Assembly: GCA_037179515.1 (NCBI GenBank)
Contig: JAXCGZ010022648.1
Span: 1-64,000 of the forward strand
Length of the DNA: 64,000 bases
DNA from: Halocaridina rubra
Lineage: Eukaryota > Arthropoda > Malacostraca > Decapoda > Atyidae
Reading direction: 5' to 3'
The notes beneath the pieces were generated by a model. The model worked only from the letters and a program-made list of their open reading frames with translations, did not search any database and was not told the DNA's origin. Made by a program: the position numbers and the translations under genes. How positions within the stretch are numbered: position 1 is the first letter of the stretch; each line of letters opens with the position of its first letter. Positions 46,542 to 60,272 of the stretch are shown here, piece by piece.

Positions 46542-46925
46542 GAATAACCTAATTGTGCTTACAGGAAAAAGCCCTTTGCTCGTAACTTCCCGACTCCTGG
46601 TCAGTTTCATTTTTATACTCAAGTGATACTTATTATATTTGTCCTTAAAACCATGAATTCAGTTGACATTAAGTACCTCCTCGCTTAGCGAATTCCAACT
46701 ATCAACACTTCTTACATTAAAATGTACCTCCTTTCCTCCTGCAAAGAAGTTTTCTTGCGAAGCTTCAAACTTCTAGTTCTAGAGCCAACTATATCAAAAC
46801 ATCTATCCCTATTCACTCTGTCAAAACCATGAAGAAATATAAAAAAACCTTCACATATCCCCCCTCAATCTTGTAGCTTCGAGTGATGGTAAGTCTAATT
46901 CCCTCAGTCTCTCCTCGTATGTATG
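46542..46925 (-). mobile_element. LINE-A copy 15, old tail inserted next to copy 14
   Basis: The 3' UTR (CCTAATTGTGCTTACAGG) and C-terminal residues are readable on the minus strand with frame breaks. The tail unit joins copy 14 at AAGCTGG/AATAACC. Confidence 0.75.
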
Positions 46926-47157
46926 TGGTGCTTAGACCGTTATATCTTGTAAGTGACAATATTCTTTTATATTCATATATTTTTCTTTAACGATAGTTGC
47001 ATTATAATTTATATCCTATATAATATTCCCCTAAGCAATGGTAATAGATCATGCATAAAACTACTCATACAGTTTAATTTAGCGTACAGTTCTCATTTAA
47101 TAGAGATCCTCTCAATGGTTGCTGATATAAATCTTCAATTATTTTTTCTCCCATTGC

Positions 47158-47201
<44 letters not shown>

Positions 47202-47212
47202 GAAACTAGGTT

Positions 47213-47294
<82 letters not shown>

Positions 47295-47611
47295 AGTTAA
47301 CGGGGTTAAATATCTTTTTCATGCACGGTTGTCTGCTATGACTGTCGTTCTTCTACATTGGAGATAACGTCCGTTGTATATGTATTATTACTACTACTAC
47401 TACTAGTTGTAGTAGTAGTTGCAGTAGCAAGAAGAGTTTTTGAATGGGGAACCCAGAACGAATGAATAGTCATGAAAATATATTATAATCCAGTTGTTTA
47501 TGGCGAATGGGTGCAAATTGTGATTCACAAATAGCAAAAAACTAAAAATTTAAATGTCTACTTGAGAGCATTTTACATCACTAATCAAAACCTTAAGAAT
47601 TTCACTTTTAC
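46926..47611. repeat. Spacer with (ATT)n and (GTA)n microsatellites
   Basis: (ATT)n at 47158-47202 and (GTA)n at 47214-47294, then a short (TAC)n and (GTA)n echo near 47390-47425. Otherwise this appears to be intron 3' of exon 47612-47807 on the minus strand. No further exon of that gene is recognised here. Confidence 0.85.
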
Positions 47612-47807
47612 CTTATGTCCATCCATCCGGTTTTCGTCGCCTACATTGTCGCAATTCAGAGTTCCTCCCAGTCTCACAAGCTTCTTGCATTGTGCTTGCA
47701 TGTTATCAAAGTACGAGAAGTACTTAGAGGCGCTGCTGAGTGTCCTGTTTTCAGTGTCCCAGACAGAATTACGGTCTCCTAGTTTCAGCTTCATTGGTTT
47801 GTAGTGT
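47612..47807 (-). CDS. METTL24-like gene, second coding exon
   Basis: A 196-nt exon bounded by an acceptor (CCTACAAAAACAG/ACAC) and a donor (CATAAG/GTAAAA). Read in the phase left by the exon at 48128-48597, it is fully open: HYKPMKLKLGDRNSVWDTEN, RTLSSASKYFSYFDNMQAQC, KKLVRLGGTLNC, then ENRMDGHK. A Cys followed by (K/R)xLVRxGG and then DGxK just before the next exon is the pattern I know from methyltransferase-like protein 24 / Methyltransf_22 family proteins, where DG.K.(V/I)C.D opens the domain. It ends in phase 0, consistent with the next exon beginning at that motif. The remaining exons are not in the window to the left, so intron 2 probably exceeds 47 kb. Family assignment is from memory of the motif. 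Confidence 0.65.
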
Positions 47808-48127
47808 CTGTTTTTGTAGGAAGTAATATTACTCTGATAAAAAAATATATGTCTCTACAGGAGGTGCTGGCTTATTTTTGTCAAGTTTTGATTGTCAATG
47901 TTAGAACCGCACTTGTAACTGGCTTTGTTTGCGAATGAAGTTTGGCTTGTATGCTTACTGACTTTCCAACAATCTTGGATATCAGCGACAATCAAGAAAA
48001 GGTTTTAGTCTTTCCATATACAAAAGAGAGCTGTTTAGTGTACTGATGAATTAGCACACATTATATTGAAGAATATAAAAGTTTAAGAGAGTATATACCG
48101 AGTAATTAAAACTATTTACTGACATAC

Positions 48128-48597
48128 CTTTTCGTGTAGTGAGATTCTATCACGGTTGATGGGGGCGAAGTGAGTAATATTGCTTCTTGTTTCTTATTGA
48201 GATGAAATGAATATTCTATAATATTTGTTGTTTTCTTGGGATCCGATTCCACTGCACTGTAGGTCGTTTGTTGTAGCACTTCTTCCAGAACGATGAAGGC
48301 GTGGTTTGTTTCGTAGAGAGTCATAGATCGACCAGAAGGAGGCGACAGAAATCGCCCACTGGCAAATGGAAAGTGATTCATGGTTTGTCGTTCCTTGGGA
48401 GCGCGACGGAAATCATTATTTTCTAGAGGTGAAATGGTAGACATATCAAACATTTGTACTTCCTCCGTAAATTCCAGCTTGTTGTTAATTATCATTACTA
48501 TGTAAATTATGAGGCTCGTAAATCCTAAAACAGCACAGTTCAGTGCGTCGCTTTTTCTTTGCAATCGCCCATTGATCATTGTGTATTTGGCAACGTT
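48128..48597 (-). CDS. METTL24-like gene, first coding exon with membrane anchor
   Basis: A 470-nt exon between an acceptor (TTATTATTACAG/AACG) and a strong donor (CGAAAAG/GTATGT). The ATG at 48579 opens 150 codons plus two bases. MINGRLQRKSDALNCAVLGF continues into a hydrophobic run to about residue 31. Basic residues R5, R8 and K9 precede that helix, which predicts a type II signal anchor with a lumenal or extracellular C-terminal side. Residues 32-150 are polar and low in complexity (a stem), ending SPPSTVIESHYTK. Joining to the next exon keeps the frame exactly. A 5' non-coding exon must lie to the right of 48597. Confidence 0.65.
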
Positions 48598-49047
48598 CTG
48601 TAATAATAAATTATATTAGTCCATTTTCTGGTAAGTAATTATACTGGTAGCATGAAGCAGTAATAATGATTGATAATGCTGCCATTCCAATTTTTTTTTC
48701 TGAGGATTACCTTCTTCCACTTTCAGTAATCACTTTATCTTGAAAACATTTCTATTAATAACCAGACTAACATTGTTCTTTACAAAATACGATGATATAC
48801 AAATTGAATGAATAAATATTAATTGAACTCATAAATAAGAGAGATAGTTTTAAGAATTTTCGGCGAGGTATGCAGACAGTACTCAACATTCCATATAGTA
48901 AATCACACGATATCTATTGCTGTTATAGAGAAATGGCCGTGAATTTTGCATTCTGCTTCTTATGAAGAAAGCCTTGGGAAAGGTATAATACGTCCTAAAA
49001 GAAATATTCAGTATTGTTTAAAAAGGATGTCTTATTATTATAATTAG
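48598..49047. other. Probable intron, AT-rich
   Basis: I see no coding content or repeat family. It lies between the acceptor of the membrane-anchor exon and the start of a LINE-A copy. Confidence 0.5.
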
Positions 49048-49857
49048 AAACTAGAAACCAGAATTTCTAAACAAGTAGATAAAAGCAAACAGCTAAATGA
49101 CAACCTAAATGAATTAGATGTTAGTTCACTGCTCTCTTCTGAGAGAGACGAGATTGCAGCTTGGAATGTCCAGATTAAGGAAAACATTGAACAGTTTAGA
49201 AAAAAGTTCCAGGAGCTGAATATGGAAAATGATGCCATGAAAACTTCCTTTGCTGGTGCACTAAAGGGGACTGTGGCAGTAAAAGAGGCTGTAAAGGTGG
49301 TGGCACTGGAAAACATACAAACAGTTGACTATAAAGAGACAGTAATCGAAAAAATGAAAGACATTGTGATGGAAAGGGCAAATCCACTCATCAAACAGGC
49401 TCTTCATAAAGAGAAGACAGTGGTAATCTCAGGCATAAGCGAATCCCAGGAGCCAACATGGCAGGGGAGACTTCAAGAAAATAAAGCTAGGGTTGTAGAC
49501 CTTATAAGAAAACTTGGAGTAGTTTGTGGTCCTGAGGATATTGTAAACATACACCAACTAGGCAAATATTCGAGGGAAGGAAAGCCGAGACCAACAAAAG
49601 TTACCTTTGAGAGAGGGGAAACATGTAGGGAAATATTGTTGAGAAAAAAAAGTCTAAAAGATTTCAAAGAAGTGTTCATTAGACAATACAGAACACAGGA
49701 AGAGATGGGAAAGATCAAAAACTTGTTGTAAGAGGCAAGAAGGTTAAGTGAGGAAAGAATTGAAGAAGAGAAGAAAAATTTTCATTTCAGAGTTCTTCCA
49801 GACAAAGGGGAGATAAAGAAGATAATGACAGCACATCAGGGGATGGGGTCTCATTAA
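49048..49857 (+). pseudogene. LINE-A ORF1 (coiled coil plus RRM-like), one internal stop
   Basis: The frame is open from 49048, giving LETRISKQVDKSKQLNDNL, SLLSSERDEIAAWN and KENIEQFRKKFQELN (coiled coil). It continues with EKTVVISGISESQEPTWQGR, VVDLIRKLGVVCGPEDIV and NIHQLGKYSREGKPRPTKV, then EILLRKKSLKDF. The last part has the layout of the L1-type ORF1 RNA-recognition domain (beta strand VVISGI, helix, then RPTKVTF). A TAA at 49729-49731 cuts it. Beyond that, EARRLSEERIEEEKKNFHFR and KGEIKKIMTAHQGMGSH stay in frame to the natural stop at 49855-49857. ORF2 starts within a few bases. Confidence 0.8.
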
Positions 49858-52632
49858 GATTGTTATACACAAATGCTGATGGATTAGCTGGTAAGGCAGT
49901 AGAATTAAAAGATAGGATTCACAACAGTATGGCAGATATAGTAGCAATTACAGAGACTAAGTTGAGTGAGGACATAAACAGTGTCACAGTTTTTCCTAAG
50001 GGCTTCAGAATATTAAGGGTTGAAAGATCTGAGAGGACTGGTGGAGGGATAGCACTGCTCATAAGTGAAAGGATTGAAGTTGAAGAAATAAACTTGGTTC
50101 AAGGAATTTCTTGTTGCTCGCATAAACACTGGGTCAGAGAGCATTATAATAACTGTTGTATATAACCCACCAAGGAACCAGAATAGGCTAGAAGTTTATG
50201 AGGAAAGTCATATAGGTACTATTGAAGTCATAAACTCAGTTGTTAACATGGCACGGAAGAGAAAATGTAGGATTTTGATTATGGGAGATTTTAATCATAA
50301 AGAGATAGATTGGATAAATCTTGACCCACACAGTGGTGAGGACTCATTCGGGGCAATATTCCTAGATTGCATACAAGGGAATTTCCTACACCAACATGTA
50401 ATGGAACCAACGAGGGCCAGGGGTGGGGATGAGCCTTCACTACTTGATCTACTATTCACAGATAATGTGTTGGATATTGAAAAAAATGAGTATGAACCAC
50501 CAATTGGAAAGAGTGACCACTGTGTGTTGTTGATGGAGTATATCATTGAAGATATTCTGCCTGAGAGTAGAGGCACTGAGGACATGAGGAGGAACTATCC
50601 GAAAGGAAATTACATCAAAATGAATGAGCTTTTTGCAGTTATTGACTGGAGAACCTTATTTTACAACAAATCTGTACAAGAAATGTATGACATCTTTTGT
50701 GATAAATATGGGAAGATAGTAGATTGTTGCATACCTGTCACCAAAGTAGGTGTAATTCATAAAATAGCTAAGGAGTGGAGAGACAAATGCTGGAAAAGGT
50801 ATAGGAGGAGAAAAAACATAAATGCCTGGCAAATCTACAAAAGAGCAAGAAATGACTACCTAAGTAAAAGGAGAGAGGCAGAGAGACTCTATGAGAGGGA
50901 CATCACCAGGAAGGCTAAAGAAAATCCCAAGCTTTTCCACAGCTTTATCAGAGGAAAACTGAAGGTAAAAGAACAGGTTTTAAGGCTAAAGAAAGCGGAT
51001 GGAAGCATCACTGAGACGGATGAAGAGATCTGCAAAGAATTGAACAAGGAGTTTCAGTCAGTATTTACAGTAGAAAATACCCCAACCCCCTCAGATTGAA
51101 GAGATAGAAGCTCAAGGGCCGGTATTAGAGAACATCAACCTTACAGCCACAGAGGTATGCAAAGCGCTGATGGATTTAGATGTTCATAAAGCTACAGGTC
51201 CTGATGACATATCCCCTCATGTACTTAAAAAATGCGCAAACTCAGTATCATTGGCACTAAGTATAATATTTGAAAAGTCACTGGAGTCAGGGGAGATCCC
51301 AAGATGCTGGAAACGAGCAAATGTGATACCTATCTTCAAAAATTGAAGGAGGAATACGGCTCTGAACTATAGACCAGTTTCCTTGACCAGCATAGTTTGC
51401 AAAGTTATGGAGAACCTACTAAGGAAACATATCTCTCTTCACTTGGAATCCTTCAACTTTTTGTCAGTGAGGCAACATGGCTTCAGAGAAGGTAGATCAA
51501 CAGTAACAAACTTATTAGAATTTTATGATGAGGTAAGCCGAATCTTACAGGAAAGAGAAGGCTGGGCAGATTGCATATTCCTAGACTTCGCGTTTGACAC
51601 TGTTCCAAATGGGAGACTTATTATGAAGCTGCAAGCAATGGCTAAAATAGGTGGAAATGTCTTGGAATGGATAAAAACTTACTTAGAAGGAAGGGACCAG
51701 AGGGTTAGAGTAAGACACTCAGTGTCTGAATGGAGAAGAGTTAGTAGTGGAATTCCACAGGGTTCAGTTTTAGGGCCATTTTTGTTCCTTGTATATGTAA
51801 ATGACCTACCAGAGTCTGTAAATTCATTCATGAATATGTTTGCAGATGATGCAAAGATTGTGAAGAAAGTAAAAAACGAGAACATTGGTAGAGAACTTCA
51901 GGAGGATCTAAATAGTCTGCATGAGTGGTCAGAAAAGTGGCTAATGAAATTCAATACTTCAAATTATAAGGTAATGAGAATGGGTACAAGTGCAAGAAGG
52001 CCCAAGTTTGATTACTCGGTGGCTGGAGTACAACTTCAAGAGACAGAAAATGAGAGAGATCTAGGATTAAACATACTGACAGATTTGTCTCCAGAAATAC
52101 ATATAAATGGTATAGTAAGGGCAGCATATGCATTCTTATCAAATGTAAGGGTAGCCTTCAGGCACATGGACAAGGAAATGTTCAGAAATATTTATGTAAC
52201 CTATGTGGGGCCAAAACTCGAATATGCAGCCCCCTTTTGGAGTCCACATTGAAAAAGCACAGAGATAAGCTTGAAAAAGTTCAAAGACATGCCACGAAAC
52301 TGGTGCCAGAAATACGCAATCTCAGTTATGATGAGAGGCTGAGGGAATTAGACTCATCATCACTCGAAGCTAGAAGATTGAGGGGGGATATGGTGACAGT
52401 CTTTAAATTCCTTCATGGTTATGATAGAGTGGATAGGGATCGATATTTTGATATGGCTGACTCTAGAACTAGAGGTCATAGTTTGAAGCTTGGTAAGAAA
52501 ACTTCTTTGCAGGATGTAAGAAAATACTTTTTCAGTGTAAGAGTAGTTGATAATTGGAATTGGCTAAGCGAGGAGGTAGTTAATGCTATATCAATCCATA
52601 GTTTTAAGGACAGGTATGGTAAGTATCACTAA
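49858..52632 (+). pseudogene. LINE-A ORF2 (endonuclease-reverse transcriptase), frame-broken
   Basis: Pieces in order are 49860-50165 (ITETKLSEDINSVTVFPKGF), 50248-51099 (GDFNHKEIDWINL, KSDHCVLLMEYIIE), 51100-51345, 51383-52252 (QHGFREGRSTVTNLLEFYDE, SSGIPQGSVLGPFLFLVYVN, MFADDAKI) and 52237-52632 (KVQRHATKLVPEIRNLSYDE to [10 protein letters not shown]). Breaks are: a 14-bp loss near 50096; loss of AREKWFDNGCK near 50760; a frameshift in a C-rich run near 51085; a TGA near 51345 (KN-stop-RRNTALNYRPVS); loss of QKA of motif A near 51590 (FLDFAFDTVP); and one near 52250. The motif A loss removes sequence next to the catalytic Asp. Confidence 0.88.
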
Positions 52633-52699
52633 GTATAAAATGGAACCGATCAGGAGACGGGAAGATATGAGCTTTGGGCTCTTTCCCGTAAACACAATT

Positions 52700-53485
<786 letters not shown>

Positions 53486-55095
53486 AGACCACCCTCTCAG
53501 ATTGCAGAGATAGAAGCTCAAGGGCTGGTATTAGAGAACATCAACCTTACAGCCACAGAGGTATGCAAAGTGCTGATGAATTTAGATGTTCATAAAGCTA
53601 CAGGTCCTGATGACATATCCCCTCATGTACTTAAAAAATGCGTAAACTCAATATCAGTGGCACTGGGTATCATATTTAAAAAGTCACGGGAGTCGGGGGA
53701 GATTCCAAGATGCTGGAAACAAGAAAATGTGATACCTATCTTCAAAAAGGGAAGGAGGGATACGGCTCTGAACTATAGACCAGTTTCCTTGACCAGCAAA
53801 CTACTAACGAAACATATCTCTCTTCTCTTGGAATCCTTCAACTTTTTGTCAGTGAAGCAACATGGCTTCAGAGAAGGTAGATCAACAGTAACAAACTTAT
53901 TAGAATTTTATGATGAGGTAAGCCGAATCTTACAGGAAAGAGAGGGCTGGGCAGCTTGCATCTTGCTAGACTTCCAGAAAGCATTTGACACTGTTCCATA
54001 TGGGAGACTTATTATGAAGCTGCAAGCAATGGCTAAAATAGGTGGAAATATCTTGGAATGGATAAAAACTTACTTAGAAGGAAGGGAACAGAGGGTTAGA
54101 GTAAGACACTCAGTGTCTGAATGGAGAAGAGTTAGTAGTGGAGTTCCACAGGGTTCAATTTTAGGGCCACTTTTGTTCCTTGTATATGTAAATGACCTAC
54201 CAGAGTCTGTAAATTCATTCATGAATATGTTTGCAGATGATGCAAAGATTGTGAAGAAAGTAAAAAAAGAGAACAATGGTAGAGAACGTCAGGAAGATCT
54301 AAATAGTCTTCATGAGTGGTCAGAAAAGTGGCTAATGAAATTCAATACTTTAAAATGTAAGGTAATGAGAATGGGTACAAGTGCAAGAAGGCCCAAGCTT
54401 GACTACTCGGTGGCTGGAGTACAACTTCAAGAGACAGAAAATGAGAGAGGTCTAGGAGTAAACATACTGGCAGATTTGTCTCCAGAGATACATATAAATG
54501 GCTTAGTAAGGGCAGCATATGCATTCTTATCAAATGTAAGGGTAGCCTTCAGGCACATGGACAAGGAAATGTTCAGAAATATTTATGTAACCTATGTGGG
54601 GCCAAAACTCGAATATGCAGCCCCCTTTTGGAATCCACACTTGAAAAAGCACATAGCTAAACTTGAAAAAGTTCAAAGACATGCCACGAAACTGGTGCCA
54701 GAAATACGCAATCTCAGTTATGATGAGAGGCTGAGGGAATTAGACTTACCATCACTCGAAGCTAGAAGATTGAGGGGGGGATATGGTGATAGTCTTTAAA
54801 TTCCTTCATGGTTATGATAGAGTGGATAGGGATCAATATTTGATATGGCTGGCTCTAGAACTAGAGGTCATAGTTTGAAGCTTCGTAAGAAAACTTCTTT
54901 GCAGGATGTAAGGAAATACTTTTTCAGTGTAAGAGTAGTTGATAATTGGAATTGGCTAAGCGAGAAGGTAGTTAATGCTATCTCAATCCATAGTTTTAAG
55001 GACAGGTATGATAAGTATCACTAAGTATAAAATGGAACCGATCAGGAGACGGGAAGATACGAGCTTTGGACTCTTTCCCGTAAACACAATTAGGT
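53486..55095 (+). mobile_element. LINE-A copy 18, inserted into copy 17
   Basis: 5'-truncated at CACCCTCTCAGATTGCAG. The frame 53570-54799 carries [74 protein letters not shown] and MFADDAKI and the C-terminal domain, with a 27-bp loss after PVSLTS. An extra G in a G run near 54779 shifts the frame for the last 75 codons. The 3' end ACACAATTAGGTAATT meets the old copy directly. This is the cleanest view of the true 3' terminus. Confidence 0.92.
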
Positions 55096-55227
55096 AATTA
55101 CATATCTACCAGTATGTTGACCCCTTGAATTGTCTCCTATTCACTATCTCTTGAAGTTCTGCACCTGTTGTTGAGTACCCAAAATTTGGCCTTCTTGCAC
55201 TTGTACCCGTTCTCATCAGCTTATATT
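55096..55227 (-). mobile_element. LINE-A copy 17 (old), right part
   Basis: Continues from 53485 (ATCTACCAGTATGTTGACC, CTTGCACTTGTACCCG). It ends near TTATATTTGTCTG. Confidence 0.75.
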
Positions 55228-56379
<1,152 letters not shown>

Positions 56380-56578
56380 ATTTTTATTTTTAATGATCGT
56401 GACGCCAGGATGGGCAGAAAAAAAAAAATCTGCCCTCATCGGGCCAGGTTACAAAAACGTAAATTAAAGAGAAACAGAGATGGGAAGTTTGTGACTTGTC
56501 AGATGTAAAAGAGATGTGTATGGAATATCCAAGATTATTCGATATTGACATAGGCATAGAAAAAGAACCGTATGGGCC
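56380..56578 (-). mobile_element. Short LINE-B-derived element, copy 10
   Basis: On the minus strand the leader part (GGTTCTTTTTCTATGCC, GATATTCCATACACATC) is followed by the tail part (CTGGCCCGATGAGGGCAG, CATCCTGGCGTCACG) and a T-rich end on the plus strand. No Tigger-like terminus is visible beside it. Confidence 0.65.
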
Positions 56579-56595
56579 AACCTACTACATGGTAA

Positions 56596-56946
<351 letters not shown>

Positions 56947-56961
56947 AAAGAGAGAGAGAGA

Positions 56962-57044
56962 CCCGCGTTAGCTCAGTCATAGAGCTCGCTAGTAGGGAAG
57001 TAGACAAGCTTTACTAACGTGGGTTCAATCCTGCTACGGGGGTG
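56962..57044 (+). tRNA. tRNA-like sequence (tRNA pseudogene or SINE head)
   Basis: ACCCGCGTTAGCTCAGTCAT has an A-box-like TAGCTCAGT, and GTGGGTTCAATCCTGC has a B-box-like GGTTCAATCC. The ends ACCCGCG and CGGGGGT pair at six of seven positions as an acceptor stem. The T-arm pairing is poor and the T loop is one base off, so it is unlikely to be a working tRNA. A tRNA-derived SINE head is the more likely reading. I cannot name the anticodon with confidence. Confidence 0.45.
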
Positions 57045-57147
57045 CTGGAAAAAGCATCTAGTCTTCCCCCATCTCTGACACGTCTGTCTCTAACGCCGTT
57101 CGTTATCACATTTTACTCACACTTATCATACTCATTCACATTTATCA

Positions 57148-57395
57148 TAGAAACCGCTTTTACACCAAAGTGGAACGTCGCACGTGGCACGCCATTTGAA
57201 AACGAACATCCGGAATTATATGAAACCTTTCACACAGAAGTGGCGTGACACATTCAATGTGCCACGTGCGACTTGTGTGCCACTCTGAGAGTGGCACGAG
57301 GGACTTGTCACACCACTTCTGTGTGAAAGGTTTCATATCCCCTGATGTTCGTTTTCAACTGACGTGTCACTTTGGTGTGAAAGAGGCTATATGTA
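57148..57395. mobile_element. Foldback (long inverted repeat) element
   Basis: The left arm (TTTACACCAAAGTGGAACGT, GAAAACGAACATCCGGAATT, TATGAAACCTTTCACACAGA) is the imperfect reverse complement of the right arm, which reads TTCTGTGTGAAAGGTTTCAT, GATGTTCGTTTTCAACTGAC and CACTTTGGTGTGAAAG. The arms are about 100 bp with a loop of about 50 bp. A second inner inverted pair (GTCGCACGTGGCAC and GTGCCACGTGCGAC) lies off-axis. The edges ATAG and CTAT may be the outermost bases. No coding region. Confidence 0.75.
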
Positions 57396-58466
57396 TTTAC
57401 CTAATTGTGCTTACGGGAAAGAGCCCAAAGCTCATAACTTTCCATCTTCTGATCATTCCAATTTGTACTTAGTAATACTTATCATACTTGTCCTTAAAAA
57501 GTTAGCATTAACTACCTCCTCGTTTAGCGACTTCTAATTAACAATTACTCGTACACAAAAAAAGTACCTCCTTACATCCTGCAAAGAAGTTTTCTTATGA
57601 AGCTTCAAACTATGTCCTCTAGTTCTAGTGCCAGCCATATCAAAATATCGATCACCTCCCGCTCTGTCATAACCATGAAGGAATTTATAAACTGTCACCA
57701 TATCCCCCCTCAGACTTCTAGCTTCGAGTGATGGTAAGTCTAATTACGTCAGCCTCTCATCATAACTGAGATTATGTATTTCTGGCACCAGTTTCGTGGC
57801 ATGTCTTTGGACTTTTCTCAGCTTAACAACATGCTTTTTCAAGTGTGGATTCCAAAAGGGGGCTGCATATTCAAGCTTTGACCTCACATAGGTTGCTTAA
57901 ATATTTCTGAACATTTCTTTGTCCATGTGCCTGATGGCTACCCTTACCTTTGCCAAGAAAGCATATGCTGCCCTTACTATGCAATTTATATGCATTTCTG
58001 GAGACAATCGGCCAGTATGTTTACTCCCAGACCTCTCATTCACTGTCTCTGGAAGTTGTACTCCTTGAAGCTTGAGCCTTCTTGCACTTGTACCCATTTT
58101 CATTACCTTACATTTTGTAGTACTGAATTTCATTAACCAAATATCTGACCACTCAGGCAGATTATTTAGATCCTCCTGAAGTTCTCTACCATTGTTCTCG
58201 TTTTTTACTTTCTTCACAATCTTTGCATCATCTGCAAACATATTCATGAATGAATTTACAGAATCTGGTAGGTCATTTACATATACAAGTAACAAAAATG
58301 GCCTTAAAACTGAACCCTGTGGAACTCCACTACTAACTTTTCTCCATTCAGACACTGAGTGTCTTACTCTAACCCTCTGTTCCCTTCCTTCTAAGTATGT
58401 TTTTATCCATTTCATGACATTTCCACCTATTTTTGCCATTTCTTGCAGCTTTTTAATAAATCTCCA
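57396..58466 (-). mobile_element. LINE-A copy 19
   Basis: The 3' end (TTACCTAATTGTGCTTACGG) is at the left. The minus strand encodes the C-terminal domain with breaks (57400-57900). A 180-codon frame (57897-58439) begins MAKIGGNVMKWIKTYLEGRE and contains SSGVPQGSVLRPFLLLVYVN, MFADDAKI and FSTTKCKVMKMGTSARR. It is truncated in the RKLQ region at 58466 and is moderately old. Confidence 0.88.
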
Positions 58467-58642
58467 GTCTGTGTGTGGTTATGTTGTGGTGTGGATGTAT
58501 GTTTTGATAAGGTTATGTCATGCAAATGACAAGTGAAGGTATCATAGCTCCAGGTTGAAAAAATAAAATAATCTAGAGTTCAGTTTATGAATGGTGACTT
58601 CCAAAGTTTTATAACACCATGAGGTATGGTCACCTAGCCATT

Positions 58643-59357
<715 letters not shown>

Positions 59358-60272
59358 TTTGCATAACTTCCTCTTTGACTTCCCATGGGATGACTACTAC
59401 TTTCGGTCCCACGACCCTGATCAGGTATCTCTAAAAGTTGCCGAGGTCATGACCTCAGGAACGGAGGCGTACATCCCCTCTTCTACAAAAACTTTCTATC
59501 CCCCTAAACCTTGGTTTGACCGTGACTGCTCCACGGTTATCAAGGCCAGGAATCGGGCACACCGATCTTACCAAGCCTCTTCTTCCGATTTAACTCTCTC
59601 TGCTTTTATTGTAGCTAGGAATTGCTGTAACGCTCAGATTTGAAGGTCTAAGGCTTCCTTTATAAGAAGAAAAGTTTATGACCTTAACTACTCTCCCACT
59701 GACAAATGATTCTGATCCTTAAGCAAAAACCTCTCCAAAAACTTCTGTTACTCAAGTTCTCCCCCTCTCATTCATTCTGTTTGTTCTATAGCTTGCTCTC
59801 CCACTGACAAAGCCACTCTCTTTGCCTCTCATTTTTCTGCTAACTCTTCTATGACGATTCCAGCACACCTGTTCCACAATCTGTACCCCACTCTAACCCT
59901 ATGCCCTCCCTTATCCTTTCTTCACTCAATGTTCATAAGGTTCTTCGCTCGTTAAAAACAAACAAGGCATGTGGTCCCGATGGTATCCCTGCAAGGTTCC
60001 TTAAGGAGTTTGCAGATGAACTGGCCCCATTGCTTTGCTCTCTTTTTCGCCTCATTCTGCCAACCAGTATCTATCCTTCATCTTGGAAGCATGCTCTAGT
60101 TCAACCTGTTCCTATAAAGGATGACTGCTCTATTCCTTCAAACTACCTACCTATTGCTCTAACCTCTTCTATTGCTAAAGTTTTCGAAATTTTGCTCAAT
60201 GCTCACTTCTTGAAATGCCTTGAATCTAATTCACTTATCTCCGATCACCAGTACGGCTTCTGCAAGGCAAGA
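59358..60272 (+). pseudogene. LINE-B second copy, fragment on plus strand
   Basis: This starts in the linker after the endonuclease (NFLFDFPWDDYYFRS matches NFLFDFPWDDYCFRS at 22.86 kb). It runs through the reverse transcriptase entry (TNKACGPDGIPARFLKEF, HQYGFCKARF), with frame breaks between 59640 and 59900. It stops at GGCAAGAT, where an inverted LINE-B tail begins with poly(T). Confidence 0.85.

Noticed and set aside
56962..57044. Functional tRNA gene
   Set aside because: T-arm pairing and loop length are wrong, and no clear terminator follows.
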